64,000 nucleotides of DNA. Origin: Phoebastria nigripes (taxonomy: Eukaryota; Chordata; Aves; Procellariiformes; Diomedeidae). This document shows positions 44,695 through 56,844 of the stretch, one piece after another. The stretch's first letter is position 1; the number at the start of each line of letters is the position of its first letter. The position numbers were made by a program, and so were the translations under genes. Under the pieces are notes generated by a model. That model saw only the letters and a list, made by a program, of their open reading frames with translations, did not search any database and was not told the DNA's origin. The stretch is taken from positions 344,669 through 408,668 of the forward strand of contig JAYKAV010002486.1 of NCBI GenBank assembly GCA_035582835.1. Direction: 5' to 3'.

Positions 44695-46030
44695 AAAGGT
44701 AGGTCACATTCTTACCACATAAAATGTCTTTATTTAAGTAACGTGTCAAGGGAAAACTTGTTTTGCAAACAGCGTGGGCCTGTTCTTCGTTAGAGAGACA
44801 TTTCTACCTCACACTCAGTGAAAGTTGTGTTCGTAAATAAGTGAAAGTTGGAGTTTTCTGAATAAATATAATGTACCACAGAGTTGAGAAATGTTTTCTA
44901 ATTGTGAACTTTAGATGGGGAGCATAGCTAAATACACATTATCACCATAATTCACAGTCAATCAGTAGTGTCTCCTTATCTCAGATAAGCATCTCTGCCA
45001 AGCTATGTTTGGTTTGGTATCAATTCCCATGAACCAGCCTCCTTTGTGAATTGCTTTATTAAAGGCAGTCACATACTATGGTCTACAAGAGAAGACACCT
45101 ACCTAATTCTGGCACAGCCTTTCCAGACGTATACAGAGGCCAAAGTAAGGACTAAGATTGCCCCGTGAAGGAGTAGCACACATATGCACCCTTGTTCCCT
45201 CTTGTCAGGTAAAGATAAGTTTAGAACAGTATGCTTCCGCAGCCCTGGGCTGTGGAACAGCTTGTGGACAGCGGTGAGGAAGCTGCCATACACTACAGCA
45301 GATCTTGCTGAGGATTTTGCCTTGAGGCAGCTCAGAATCTGGGAGTTACAAATATAGGATGAAGTGTCATTCCCTTTCCTCTGTCCTTTCTAACTGTCCC
45401 ATCCCCCTTGGACCTCTACCTTCTGTGTATTGCCTCAGAGAAATGCAGCACAGAGTCTGGCCTCTGACCTTGAGCCAATTTACCGTGTACAGATTACAGA
45501 TGACTTTGAAAAGATTTGTCTGCATGTTTTCAATCTTGATTTGCCCTGTAGACAAAATAAGACCTATTTGTATAAATACTTCTTCATCTTTTAAGCTAAC
45601 TCAGAAATTCCCCAGCTCACAATACTGTTGTCAGATTTGCCTTTCACAGAACTCTATTTTTCCAGGGGATTCAAGTTAATACAACAGTAAGTGAAATGTA
45701 CGGTAGAACTACCATTGCATACAATATGCTTTAATTGGACTGATGTAATCTCATGACTGTATTACTCAAGTTAAATAAATTAAAATATCATCATCTCATT
45801 CAAGCCAGAAATTTTAAGTTCAAAAGCTAAGGGCTTTTCTTCTAGCTAGGTTCTGAAATGTATTTGAAAATATCCTTTGATGGTATTTAGAAAACATGCT
45901 ATCAAAGATACGTTCACACTTGGTTCATTGTCAGAGACTGCTAAGTTTTAAACTAGCAGATTGCTAGTACCAAGAAGGCACAATTTTATTCAGTTTCAGT
46001 TTATTTGAAGAAACAGAAAAATAAACTGCT
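44695..46030 (+). other. ST8SIA6 3' UTR region with poly(A) signals
   Basis: AATAAA hexamers occur at 44861-44866, 45774-45779 and 46020-46025. The first would give a 3' UTR of about 190 nt, the later ones 1.1-1.35 kb. Which is used cannot be told from sequence. A splice-donor-like AAAAG|GTAGGT lies five bases after the stop codon. Confidence 0.55.
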
Positions 46031-46042
46031 TTCGTATATTAT

Positions 46043-46125
46043 TAGAATAATATAAAACATGAGAAGGGACCTAGAAGCCATCTAGTGAATCCATTCTCCT
46101 AGTCCATGGCAGGAGATTACCTAAG
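46043..46125 (-). repeat. Possible old CR1 3'-end fragment
   Basis: GAGAAGGGACCTAGAAGCCATCTAGTGAATCCA, then TCCATGGCAGGAGATTACC resemble the reverse complement of a CR1 3' end ('ggaagggaccttaaagatcatctagttccaa', 'ccatgggcagggacacc'). The copy is diverged, with no clear tail beyond AGAATAATATAAAAC. Confidence 0.45.
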
Positions 46126-48070
46126 AGGAGGTGTATGTGTATGCAGTTTCATGTGGCCAAGGTATGCTTTTTTGCTTGTAAAAAGTTGCAGCATATTGGA
46201 AAGGTTAAGAAATACATAATGTATTTTTCTTAGTGGCTAAGCTGTTTATACCCTGCAGTTTCCATTGTATTTACTCTTCCTATAATATAAATCTCTGGAG
46301 ACATACCATGTGATTTTAATTGTAGTAACAACACCAGCTAAGAAAATGAAAGGCAGCTCTTTATGAATATTTAATCTAGAGAGAAGCAGATAGAAACCAC
46401 AAAAATGTTTAAGCATCTGTATGGGTTAATTAAATGCTGTCCATGCTTGACAGACTGAAAATCACTTCTGTGGCCAAATTTGCCAAATAAGCTGTAAAGA
46501 AAAGAACAACCAGAAGGATAAGTTGTGCTGCCCTAAGATTTTTCTCCACTATGTTAATCACTTATATTTACAAAGAGAAAAGTTAGCCCTTTAAAACCAA
46601 AGAAATTAAATGCTTTAAGTATGAGCTACCATTCTGCTACTATTATCAACTATTAGACATAATTGAAATTCTATAATGAGTGTATTTCACTGAAGATGAC
46701 TTCTTCTAAAAATTGAACAATATCCTTTCTCTTTTCAATTTCCCTTTTATGTTCTTCTCCCTCCTCCGCACTCTTCCCTGTTAGTGGGTAGCTGAAGGTC
46801 CCTTACACCACTGGGTGCCCACAGAAGTCTCAGGCAGAACTTCCCTCACACATCACTGGGTCACAGAAGTTTGCTGCTGTAAATAAGAAGCGAAGGAAGC
46901 TGCTCTGCTGCAAACACCCATATTGCAAGCAGGTAGCAACTTCTGGAACAGTATAGGGAGAGCATAACTGCATCCCAAGGAATCATTTTAGCAGTATTGC
47001 TCCTAAACACCATCTTTGCCATTGTAAACGTGAACTTTGCTGATTGGACAGAGGGAATTGTCAGGTATGAGAGCCCTGTAGAGCTGGTGCTGAACAATGC
47101 GGGAAACTCCATCTGCCTTAATATCCACTCCTGCACCTTTATGATTATGCTCAACAGACACGTACATGTCTTTACTAAAGTAGATGTGTACCTATCACAG
47201 ATGGTAAAATGGAAAATGAGACATCAGCAAAATCTTGAAATGTAATGAAAATAACGATCTTTATTATTTTGTATTAAATTACCAAATAATTTTTGCTATG
47301 GCCCCACAGCTGAAGGAAGTCTTGTTTGTTCATTGGTTTAACCTGATTAAGCCTGAAGGGCATGTCATTAGCTTCAAGTAAACATAAGTTCAAGGAGGGG
47401 AAATGGCCTGATTCATATTTAAAAACAGACAGAAAATCTGATTAGAAAAATTGTCAGATGATAAATTAATCAGACTGGCAAAAATTTGATTGCCCAGAAG
47501 CCTGGTTAAAATGCAAATTTTGTCTGACCAAGAATCCATCAGGTTTTCTGCTTGCTAGAAAGAGACAGCAGGGAAGATGAGTATGTGTTCCTTTGACATA
47601 CAGCACAGTAACATTAAGCAGCTGCTCAGAGGAGTCAGTCAACAGAAAAAAGCATAGAAAGTAAGAATGAGACTGAGACTCCCTGAGCCTGGGAAAGAGA
47701 ATAGTGCTCAATCGTCCAAGCAAAAGGACTGAAGGAGGAGAACTTGAGCAGAGGTGTGCTGGTGGTTAGGGAGTAAGAACTGCTGAACCTTCGACTGAGT
47801 GTGAGTGTATCTTACCTGGAAAGTAAAAAATGGGACTGGGCTTTTTAATTCCAGCCAGGTGATTAAAAGCCATCTATTTCTGACAGAGAGAGCAGCAGTG
47901 CAGCCCTCTACTCAAGGTAGAGCTAGCAGGGCAGCATCCTGTAAAGCAGGTGGCTGCCTGCTTACTTGCTCAGGAATTGACATCAAAGAGAATCATTTTG
48001 TTCCAAACTCGGTCAGCGTGTGATCTTTTTTTTAATCTTGAAAGTTGCTGCAATCCAAATAAGTGATAAA

Positions 48071-48131
48071 TACTGTTATAAATAACCTATTTATAAATAT
48101 AATTGTTATAAATAACCTATTTATAACAGTA
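48071..48131. repeat. AT-rich nested palindrome with two direct repeats
   Basis: The outer arms TACTGTTATAAATA (48071-48084) and TATTTATAACAGTA (48118-48131) are exact reverse complements. Inside are two identical 22-bp direct repeats (48074-48095 and 48104-48125), each itself an inverted repeat (TTATAAATA / TATTTATAA around ACC). The element can form one long hairpin or two short ones. Confidence 0.85.
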
Positions 48132-48605
48132 GGATACCAACATGAGCTTAAATTCTGCTGAAATTCTTTTAAGCTTGTTCTGTCTCAATGTAGCTAGAGA
48201 AATACAAACTGCCCCACAATTCACTTTTAATTACCTTGAGAAAAATGATACCACATTTTGAAAATAAGGACACCTCTGGATTCCTGTCAGGCAGCCAAAT
48301 TTCAGCCTATCCTTGACTTGGGCAAATATTATCCAGTGTGAAATTATTAGAGGTATACAATGTTGAAAGAAAGGTCTTGTGCTTTAGTACCCATGCAGTA
48401 TAGCTTTTAAGCACACACTTTGCTCATGTGTTCAGCCACTAACTAAGTTTAAGTGTTAAGAATAATGTCAGTAATGAAACAAGTGGAGATAAGTTGCTTC
48501 TGGTTTAGTTAAAACCTGCCAAAACAGAAAAATATAGATTAAATAAAATTAGAATTTATGTTAGATTTCAAATCAAGTGAAAAAGTATTTACAGATCTAG
48601 AAGGT

Positions 48606-48635
48606 GTTTGTTTTGTTTTGTTTTGTTTTGTTTTT
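48606..48635. repeat. (TTTTG)n microsatellite
   Basis: About five consecutive TTTTG units are followed by a T run. It is a simple pentanucleotide repeat with likely length variation. Confidence 0.9.
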
Positions 48636-51600
48636 CCACAGCAGAACTAGCCTGTTGAAGAAACAGAATAATTTCAATCTCTAGCTATTTCAAAATATGA
48701 TTAAGATAATATAATTTAGAACATATCCATATTCAGATTAGCAGTGGATGTGTCCCATGAAGATACTGGTTAGACCCAGCCTTGGTTAGCTTAGGAAGCC
48801 TGAAGAGGGTGGTGCAGGTGGGGTAAGTGTGAGCAGTTCTGGGGGTATTCAAATGAAGGAGTCCTCCTTTAGAAAGAGCAGATACTCAAGCTGGATCAGG
48901 CATTAGCAGTCCAGCTTACCCAGGAGAATTTTGTGAGCATATGATACTGTATAATAAATGTCATAGACTCACAGTATGAAATCAGGCTGAAAAAGCAGAT
49001 GCAGAAAGTGAAATGCATACACAGAGGACTAAGCTATTGGCTTATTTTGAATATAACAAGCAGTTTTCCTACTATACAAGAAATACCAATAACATATTTT
49101 ATTGTTTTAATTCCAGGGTGATGATCCTAAGGAGACAGTTTGTGTATATCTCAGCAGTTTGGTGTTGGATTTGGTCTGATGTGATTTTGTGAGCATTAAA
49201 CTGCATTATTACAATAGAGAAATATTTTACACTTGGGGAGAAAAGGAAGTGATTTTTCACACAGTGACTGCTACATTTCTGAATTTTGAGTAATCATTTT
49301 TTAAAATACAGAATAGCATTTATTTGGGAAATTCTGAAACTCCTGACTAGTGGTTTAATTGTAGCAAAGCACAATCTCAGGATGGTGGCAATAGGTGACA
49401 TTCATCATGTTCTGCTTCTTAAAGTATCATTAAAACATTTTGACATAAGATCTCTGGTTTTGTTAATATCACGTAATACAGGCAATAGTCTGTATGGTAG
49501 CTGCATGAGTTGGCAGTGAACATTTTCAATTAAGAACTTGATCCTGTAAACACTAGCATTTGTCTACATGAGAAAGGTGATGAGAAGAGCTACAGAGGAG
49601 TAATTAATTCAGAGCCATGTCATTCTTAGTTTGTCCCAGGGTGCATGGATGAAAAAATCCCTCAGGTTAGAGATAGTCAAGTGGTTTATGGGCTTTCATT
49701 TTGTGGGCAATAGATAATGCTGTGGATTTAATGGGATCACTCATGTGAATGATGTTAATTTTGTGAACAAGAAGGACCAGAGCTGTATAATTGTTTTTAA
49801 ACCCCTCTTCTTGCTTGTGTTCCTGTCTAAGGTCCAGTTCAGCTCCAAATGAGGACAATAAACTAGGTTCCATGCTGCAATCCCCAGAGTCCTGGTAGGG
49901 TACGACTTTGCACACATTCCTGCAATCCCAGATCTGTATCTCGGCTGACGTACGAGATGGACCATTCATTAGAAAAATGACTGGTACCAAACCTATCATT
50001 TCTTCTATTTCTTTTTCATCTAGCATAGCTCCTATCAATATGTGACTACAGATAAGGAAACTGCACTAAGCATTATTAGAAGAATGTTCCTCTTACAATC
50101 AACCCCAAAGTCTTCTCCTATACCAGGACATACGAGAAAAGAACCTACAGTCACTTAATTTAAAACCCATGCAGTTCTTGTGCTTTAAGTTTCCATATGG
50201 TCCGGGAATACCTGTGGAGCAACATCCTGTGACAAGAGAAAGTGAAATATCAGCCTAATGGAAAGAATCACATTAACATTTACAGGAGCTATGACAAGCA
50301 GTTGTTCCCATAGCTATGGCTGCTTTTATGTTTTTGCTTATATGTTTTACTGCAGGAAAAAAAACCCAAACAAACAAACCAAAAAAACAACAAAAAATTT
50401 GTAATAACCAGTTTCTGTTAAAAGAAGAGTTTCAGTGGCTTTTTTGAAAGTCTATTGAATGATCAGTTCAAAGATAGTGTCCTCCTTCTCCTTCTTTTAC
50501 AGTCAGATACTATCAGATATTTTCTTTACTAAAACTCCTTTTGCTGCTATAGCATTAAATCCCCAATCAGCTGATTTAAAGAGCATTCAATATTCCACTC
50601 ATTGAGGATTATATCTGCAAAAAAATCCTACTTAAATGAATTGAACCTTTTAAAATAAGGTTCAAAAAAACTTTTAAACTGATACTTTATAGGAGCATTT
50701 CTGTATTGTTGTAATATTTGAAAGCTTGCCTTGCAGCAGTTTTATAATCACATAAATAATCCTGAAAGTATTAGAATCAACCGTTATGGTTCCAGGTCTG
50801 TTAGTTGAGACACATTCAGCATCTTGATCCATTTCCAAGATAAAGATATCAGAATCCAATACTACTCGTACCCAAGCAGAAGTGTCCATAAATCCTGGCT
50901 GCACATATCAGCAATAAAGGAAATTTTTTGCAAAATAAGGTTTTTAAAAAATAGATAGTGCTTAGGGACATTGAATGACACCACTAATACACGAGTGGAC
51001 CTCTGAATATCAGTAGGGCTTTTAACAGAAACAAAGACATCAGAATTGGGTTGATGGGTACATCTGCGTTACCAGCTGGTGACTGAAAGAGGCGAGCACA
51101 AGCGTTTGATTTACTGTGATCTGTTATGGTTCCAGCACCACACGTCCACATTTTGTCTTCACCCGAAGTGAAATTTGTGCCAGTTTCTGGCCACAGGCAT
51201 CTGCTGCTTCTGTGCAGAGAGCTGGCTGCTGCAAGACCCTGCATCCATGTTACAAGTTTATGGATGATCGCCTACTGCAAGACCCTAGTTATAGATCAGA
51301 GTGAAATTTGCTCCCAGAAGAGCTCCTCCTACACCATAAATCACTCACATAGACTGTCCCTGAGTGTTTGTAGCTGGAGGCTGTGCAAAGTGATGTACTT
51401 GTCCTTTGGGTGTTGCAAACAGCCTAGGTTGAAGAGAACCATGTTATATTTCATCCAGAGAGACAGACGCACCTGTGTTCAGGCAAGGACTGTAATTTAT
51501 TCCAGTCTAGTGTAGTGCAATGAGATGATCTTGGCTGTGTAGCAGCTACATGGTTTGACTTGGAAAAATTCATACATCTTTTAGAGATTGAGAGGGTCTT

Positions 51601-52571
51601 GCATTGTATCTAGAACAATTGCAAGTGCTTTGTGTGTACGTAGAGGTGATCATTCATTGCTTGGATTAAATTCAGTGAACTACTCAGCATGAGTAAAGTG
51701 GCAAAAGCTGGTTGTATGTAAGTAGAAGATGTGGAGAGGAGAAAATGAGATTTATTTGCAGTGGAGAAGCAACTTTTTTCAAAAGTGTTTGTTAGCACCG
51801 TATTGCATTATCTCAGTGAATAAATGTATACAGTGTACCATGACACACCATAAAGAGCTGAAGTTACTGTGTGTCTGGACTATTTCTGTGCAGCTATGTT
51901 ATTTATAACACACATGTATTAGTAACTGGAAAGGTTATTGGAATACATTTTAAGAGAGGTTCAGTCGAAAAGAAGAAACCTATTCTAGTTTCCTTGACAA
52001 AAAGAGGTCTTATGAAGGAGTGTGATGTAGNATTCACAAATAAGAGCAAACGGAAAGCTCTGTAACATGGACAGACACTTTGACTTTTTAGCACTGCTTC
52101 AGCAAAGCTTAAACTTGCCGTTGACCTGAAGACCTGATCCTCTATGCTCTCAAAGCTCTCAGTGATTGGCGTGGAGCACAGGACTGACAAGAAATGCATG
52201 GAGGAATTGTTAACGTTTCCTACCCTTTCCTACAAATACTCTTAATTCCTCGTAGAATAAAAATACGCTCTATTAGACTTTAGATTAAGAACCTATTTTT
52301 AATGTAGCTTTCTCAGGCCTTGCTCCAGACATGAAGTTATTAGGAGATGTTAGTTGCATCCACTTCACTCCACAGGAGTGCAGATCTTGTACTTGGCTTT
52401 ATTATAGCTACTGCTGCTGTGTGCTTGGTGGCTAGGTCGTGTTAATTTGTGCACAGGCTGGGCAAGTTAATAGCGGCGTTTCTGTGTGACAAGATACAGT
52501 TAGATTGATCAAGACTTGCTGAAGTACACTCACTGTGGGAAAGGATGTTTTCTCGGGTAGCTGAATAAATT

Positions 52572-52621
52572 ATTTCTCATTTATTTTACATCTGTGATTT
52601 CTCATTTATTTTACAACTGTG
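52572..52621. repeat. 25-bp tandem duplication
   Basis: Two adjacent 25-nt units beginning ATTTCTCATTTATTTTACA start at 52572 and 52597 and differ at one base (TCTGTG against ACTGTG). This is a recent local duplication. Confidence 0.88.
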
Positions 52622-53589
52622 CCAGGTTAATGATGAATAAGCGGATTTTGTACCTGGCTGGGAATGTTTATGACACTTTTGCAAGATCAAGCCAAGTGCA
52701 GTTTTGATTAAGGATTCTTGACCAAAGGTTAGGAAGGGCCTCTCAGTTCCCTCTACTTCACATGAGGAATAATCATTTTTAGGGTTTGTGGGCCTCCAAT
52801 GCTGTCACATGCTGTGGAGCGAATATTGAGATTAAATAGTTTTCTAAAGATAGAAACACTGACAACGTGCTAATAGTTCCACTGTACCTTTGCAGAGACT
52901 AACAGTGTCCTTGCACATGACTGCTTCACAGCATCATTAGATTAAAGCCTGCTTGGCTGCTTTTATTCCTTTTTCTCCTCTGAATCTGTAATGTTGTATC
53001 TTCCCTTAGGATCCAGTGCTGCCTCGTGTTGGTAATTTCTCTTCCCCCTGTGGGGCGTTATATAGTCCTGTTTAGTGTCTGTTAGGGAGTTTGTATGGCT
53101 ATGAATCAAACACTGCTATGCTTGCAGCATAGTAAAACATACTTAAAATTGCTTGGTTTACATCTCAAGGAAGGCAGCATGGTGGGATATTCACATTGTC
53201 TACATGGAGGTGCTAAATTTGGGCTGTAGCTCCACGGTGACTTAAGCTGTAATGGCTGGCTACGCAGTCCAGTCCTCATTCTTGCACTCCACCTCTTCCT
53301 TCGTGCTGTCTCTGGCTCCTGTCTGATCCTACGCTGAGCTGTTTTGGCACACTGAGCCAGCAAAAACCTGACATGGCAACAAGAAGATAAAATTGGTTCA
53401 TGCCAACAGAGCCAGGGGAATTTCAGAGTCAAAGCAAAGGAAGGGGTGAGACCGTGCAGGTGGGACCGTAGGGATACAGTGGGGGCCGTTTGTTTTCTGA
53501 TGGCTGTTGGACAGGCCCAGTGGTCCCCTGAAACCTCAGTCAAGTCGGGAAGGTAACATCTCTGGGGCCCTCCCCAGTCAGAAGGGAGA

Positions 53590-53613
53590 GATGAGCTCCT
53601 GCAGGAGCTCATC
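53590..53613. repeat. Perfect 24-bp palindrome
   Basis: The half-site GATGAGCTCCTG is followed immediately by its exact reverse complement, centred on CTGCAG. The symmetry stops at the next base on each side. No repeat family was recognised around it. Confidence 0.9.
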
Positions 53614-56600
53614 CTGGTGGGCAGGAGCCCGTCTCTCCCCGCGGTGACAGAAGGCGCCTAAGGACTCTAGATACCTACACTGGTTGATTGTTGCTCCCCC
53701 TTCTCTCTTTCCCATTACAGTAATTTTAACAAGCTGTCCACCATCTGCAGGTTCTGAAATGATAACCATAAAAAACCTTTGACTGTAAATACTATTTCGC
53801 AGTTCACTGATAGTAAACTTGCATAAACTTGCTCGTTATTCAGCATGCCTATGCTTTCAGTCTTTGCTAATCCCAGCATCTCAAACAGCATCTGCAGAGA
53901 ACAGAGCTGTGCAAGGTCTGGCAGTTTTGAGACCAGTTAATCTCACTTTCATTCTCTTTCCTTTGTACAGTAGTGAGATGTCTGACCATATTGCCATGCT
54001 TGAGTCAAGATGAAATTCTCTGTCCTGTGTGATTCAGGAAAAGAAACTAAATGATCTAGGTGACCTAGCACCTTCTGTGGGCTTCCCAAACTACTAGAAA
54101 AAAAAATCCTGTTGTTATGTATTATTTGATTTTATCCAGTATGCGTATCTGGATCGGTTAATTGGTCTGGGTTAATTGATCACTTAGACCTTGACTCTGC
54201 ACAGACTCCATGGTGGAGCTACAGCCTGACACAGCAATCTAGGTTTAAAAAACGTTTGACCTGGAGATCTTTCTCTGTCCTGTCACTCGTTCTCATGTGA
54301 TGAATCTGTGGAGTGAGATCCCGAACATCCATGCAGTAGCTCCTCCAGGGACTCTCAGGTCCACAAAGCACATGTCCACTTGTGTACAGGAGTCTGTGTG
54401 AGATCAAGCCCAAGGAATATTCTGTGGAGTGCTTATTCTGAAACAGCTTTATTTCAAACAGCTGATAGCCACTTGTTGCACACTCTGAAGCAGTAGGCTT
54501 CTTACACATGAGCTTGTTAGTTAAATATATCTTAGTTTGAAATATTCACAGCCAGGTAATCCTTCATCTTGTGGTACTTCAGCAGCTGATCGCTTTCATC
54601 TTGGTCTGCTAGCCAAGAACGGTGACAGAGAGATGTGTATTTTCCATATAAATCCTGGCTCTCTTGATTTTGAATTCTGTCATTTTAGGCAGGAACATCA
54701 GCCTTCTCTGAATTTCTGGACAGCCAAGTTTCAAAGGCTGCTGATCTCTCAGTGTACTCTGGAGAAATCATTTCGGGCTTTCACCTACAGAGCACAACGA
54801 GTGGGCAGATTTGTATTTATTAAGCTTTGTTCCAAGTTTTCATGAAGTATTTCTTAATTGGCTCTAAATTATCATAACGGTCAAGTAGAGCATGAAACGA
54901 TCTGTAGCATGCCACTAAACAGAGGAACTATTGCTGTTATTTAGCGGTCTCCTTTCATAAAGTCGCATTTCAGAATACCTTCCTATTCCGGGAACACCAG
55001 CTCACACGGGGAATGACCCCAGGTTACTGGGTTACCATGCACTGGTCCAGCTGGGGTAGCAGCCTGTCAGTATGCTCTCGGTGTCAATCAAATTCAAGCA
55101 ATACGACAAGAGCTTAACCCAATGGGAGTACCTCAGCTTGGGTTTGCCATACACCAAGGAGCTCCACACAGTAACTAAACTTACTACTGTGATGTGTGGT
55201 AAGTTACTGAGCTCACACCCCTCTGTGTGTGAGCAATAACTGTCCGTTGGTGGCAGGTGATGGCAAATACTGGTTTAAGGATGAAAACAGTCCGGCTGTG
55301 CTTCTTTATTGCAAGTACCGGAACTGCTGGAATTTTTTTTTAGCCCCTGAGGTTAAATATGAGGAGTGGCATCCTTGGATTGCCATCAAATAAACAGTCA
55401 AATTTGTCTTTTGCTAAATCCTGATGTAGCTTCAGCAATACAATATGTCACATTGGTGTTTGTTGCTGCACCTAGTACTGTTGTGTCTTGTCTTTTTTTC
55501 ATGCCGCTTTTCTCCAGTGAGGGAGAAAACTCAGACAATTGCGTGATGGAAGTATTTAATGATCCCACCATGAATTCATGGTATCATGACAAGAGGCCAT
55601 CGGAATGAATCATGCTAATGGTCGCGACAGGATAGTCTGGTCTACGACAAGATTGCTTGTTTTAAATTCCTCACTATTCACTTTAGTCCCTGACAAGAGG
55701 AGATTCTTCACAGCAGGTCTGTAGTTCAACAACCTGCTAGGCTTCCCAGCTCTTGGCTCAGCTGTCAGGTGTTTCCCTAAAAACACCTCGTTCTTGGTGT
55801 ATTTACTGTTAGTGCTTATGGTACAAACTCATTCTTAAATTCTTGTGAAATTGAAGTATAATAGCTGAAATTTCTGCATGTTTTATATGCACATTTTATA
55901 TAGTAACTTCATATGTATTCTTTATGTTAATATTCTTAATATTCTTTTCTTTGAGTATCTAATTAAAATTATTTAAAATGTTAATTATATTTTATGCTAC
56001 CAGAGTAAACTGTGAGCAAAGTTACATAATGTCACCTAAAAAACCAGTGGTACAACCCAAAATCATTTTTAAGGGTATCTGACTGATTTCTAGAAGGTTA
56101 TTTTCATTAGTCATTTGGACACTTGCTTCTGAGAGGCTACCTCTGCTTCTGATTTAGTTCAAGATCTACAAGTGAGAGGATAGGTGAATGGAGAGGTTCT
56201 ACATGGGGCTGCTCCTAAAGGATAGCAAATACATGATTTTTCTTTTCAGAGACTGTTCCATGTGTCCAAATGTAATGTCACAAAGTTTCCATGATAGCTT
56301 TTGCCCAGAGGTTTCATTGTCTTTTAAGATGTGTATTGTTTGCATTCATTTCAGTTCCATTCTTTTCAATGCAATTGTCCAAGCAGAGCTTATCCCCCCT
56401 TGGAGCTGGTATAATTGTGCTCCTCTACATGCGCCAAGCTCTGTGTGAAGCTGCTAGTGTAGGCTCTGCTACTGCTGTTTCCAAAAAGGTTCTTTCAAAT
56501 TCTCTCAACACTGAACTTATTTATGTTTTGAGATGTGAACTTGCTATTGTCCAGGTAGAATGTGTGCAGCGTAACATAGAAGTGTCTCTGCGCAGGATTT

Positions 56601-56838
56601 AGGAGGAGGCGTGAAAAGCCCCTCAACCGTGTGTGTGCTTTTATTACAGAAAACCAAGATGAAGTTGTATTGTTGGGTCATCTGTTATGGCTTATTTAAT
56701 TTGTACTTTGTTTTCATGTTTTAAGTGCCTAATGATTTTTTGTCAAGGAGGCAATGATTTCACTGTTATAATGCATACTTAGAATTCTGTACTTGTTACC
56801 TGTTCTGTAATAGAATATTTTTGCAGTTTCTGTTTGGA

Positions 56839-56844
56839 AATAAA
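56839..56844 (+). terminator. Orphan poly(A) signal, AATAAA
   Basis: AATAAA at 56839-56844 is followed about 17 nt later by a GT/T-rich element (TTGTGGTGGTTTTCTTTTTC), the usual layout of a strong vertebrate cleavage site. No ORF or known gene ends here. It could serve a distal ST8SIA6 3' UTR exon, a non-coding RNA, or be fortuitous. Confidence 0.4.

Noticed and set aside
49667..50038. 123-codon open frame on the minus strand with a protein-like composition
   Set aside because: It begins at a TTG rather than ATG, matches no family I know, and has no splice signals or relatives nearby. A protein search would settle it.
53106..53612. 168-codon open frame on the minus strand
   Set aside because: No domain or family motif, arginine/serine/proline-rich composition typical of chance ORFs, no convincing initiation or splice context, and it overlaps the palindrome region.
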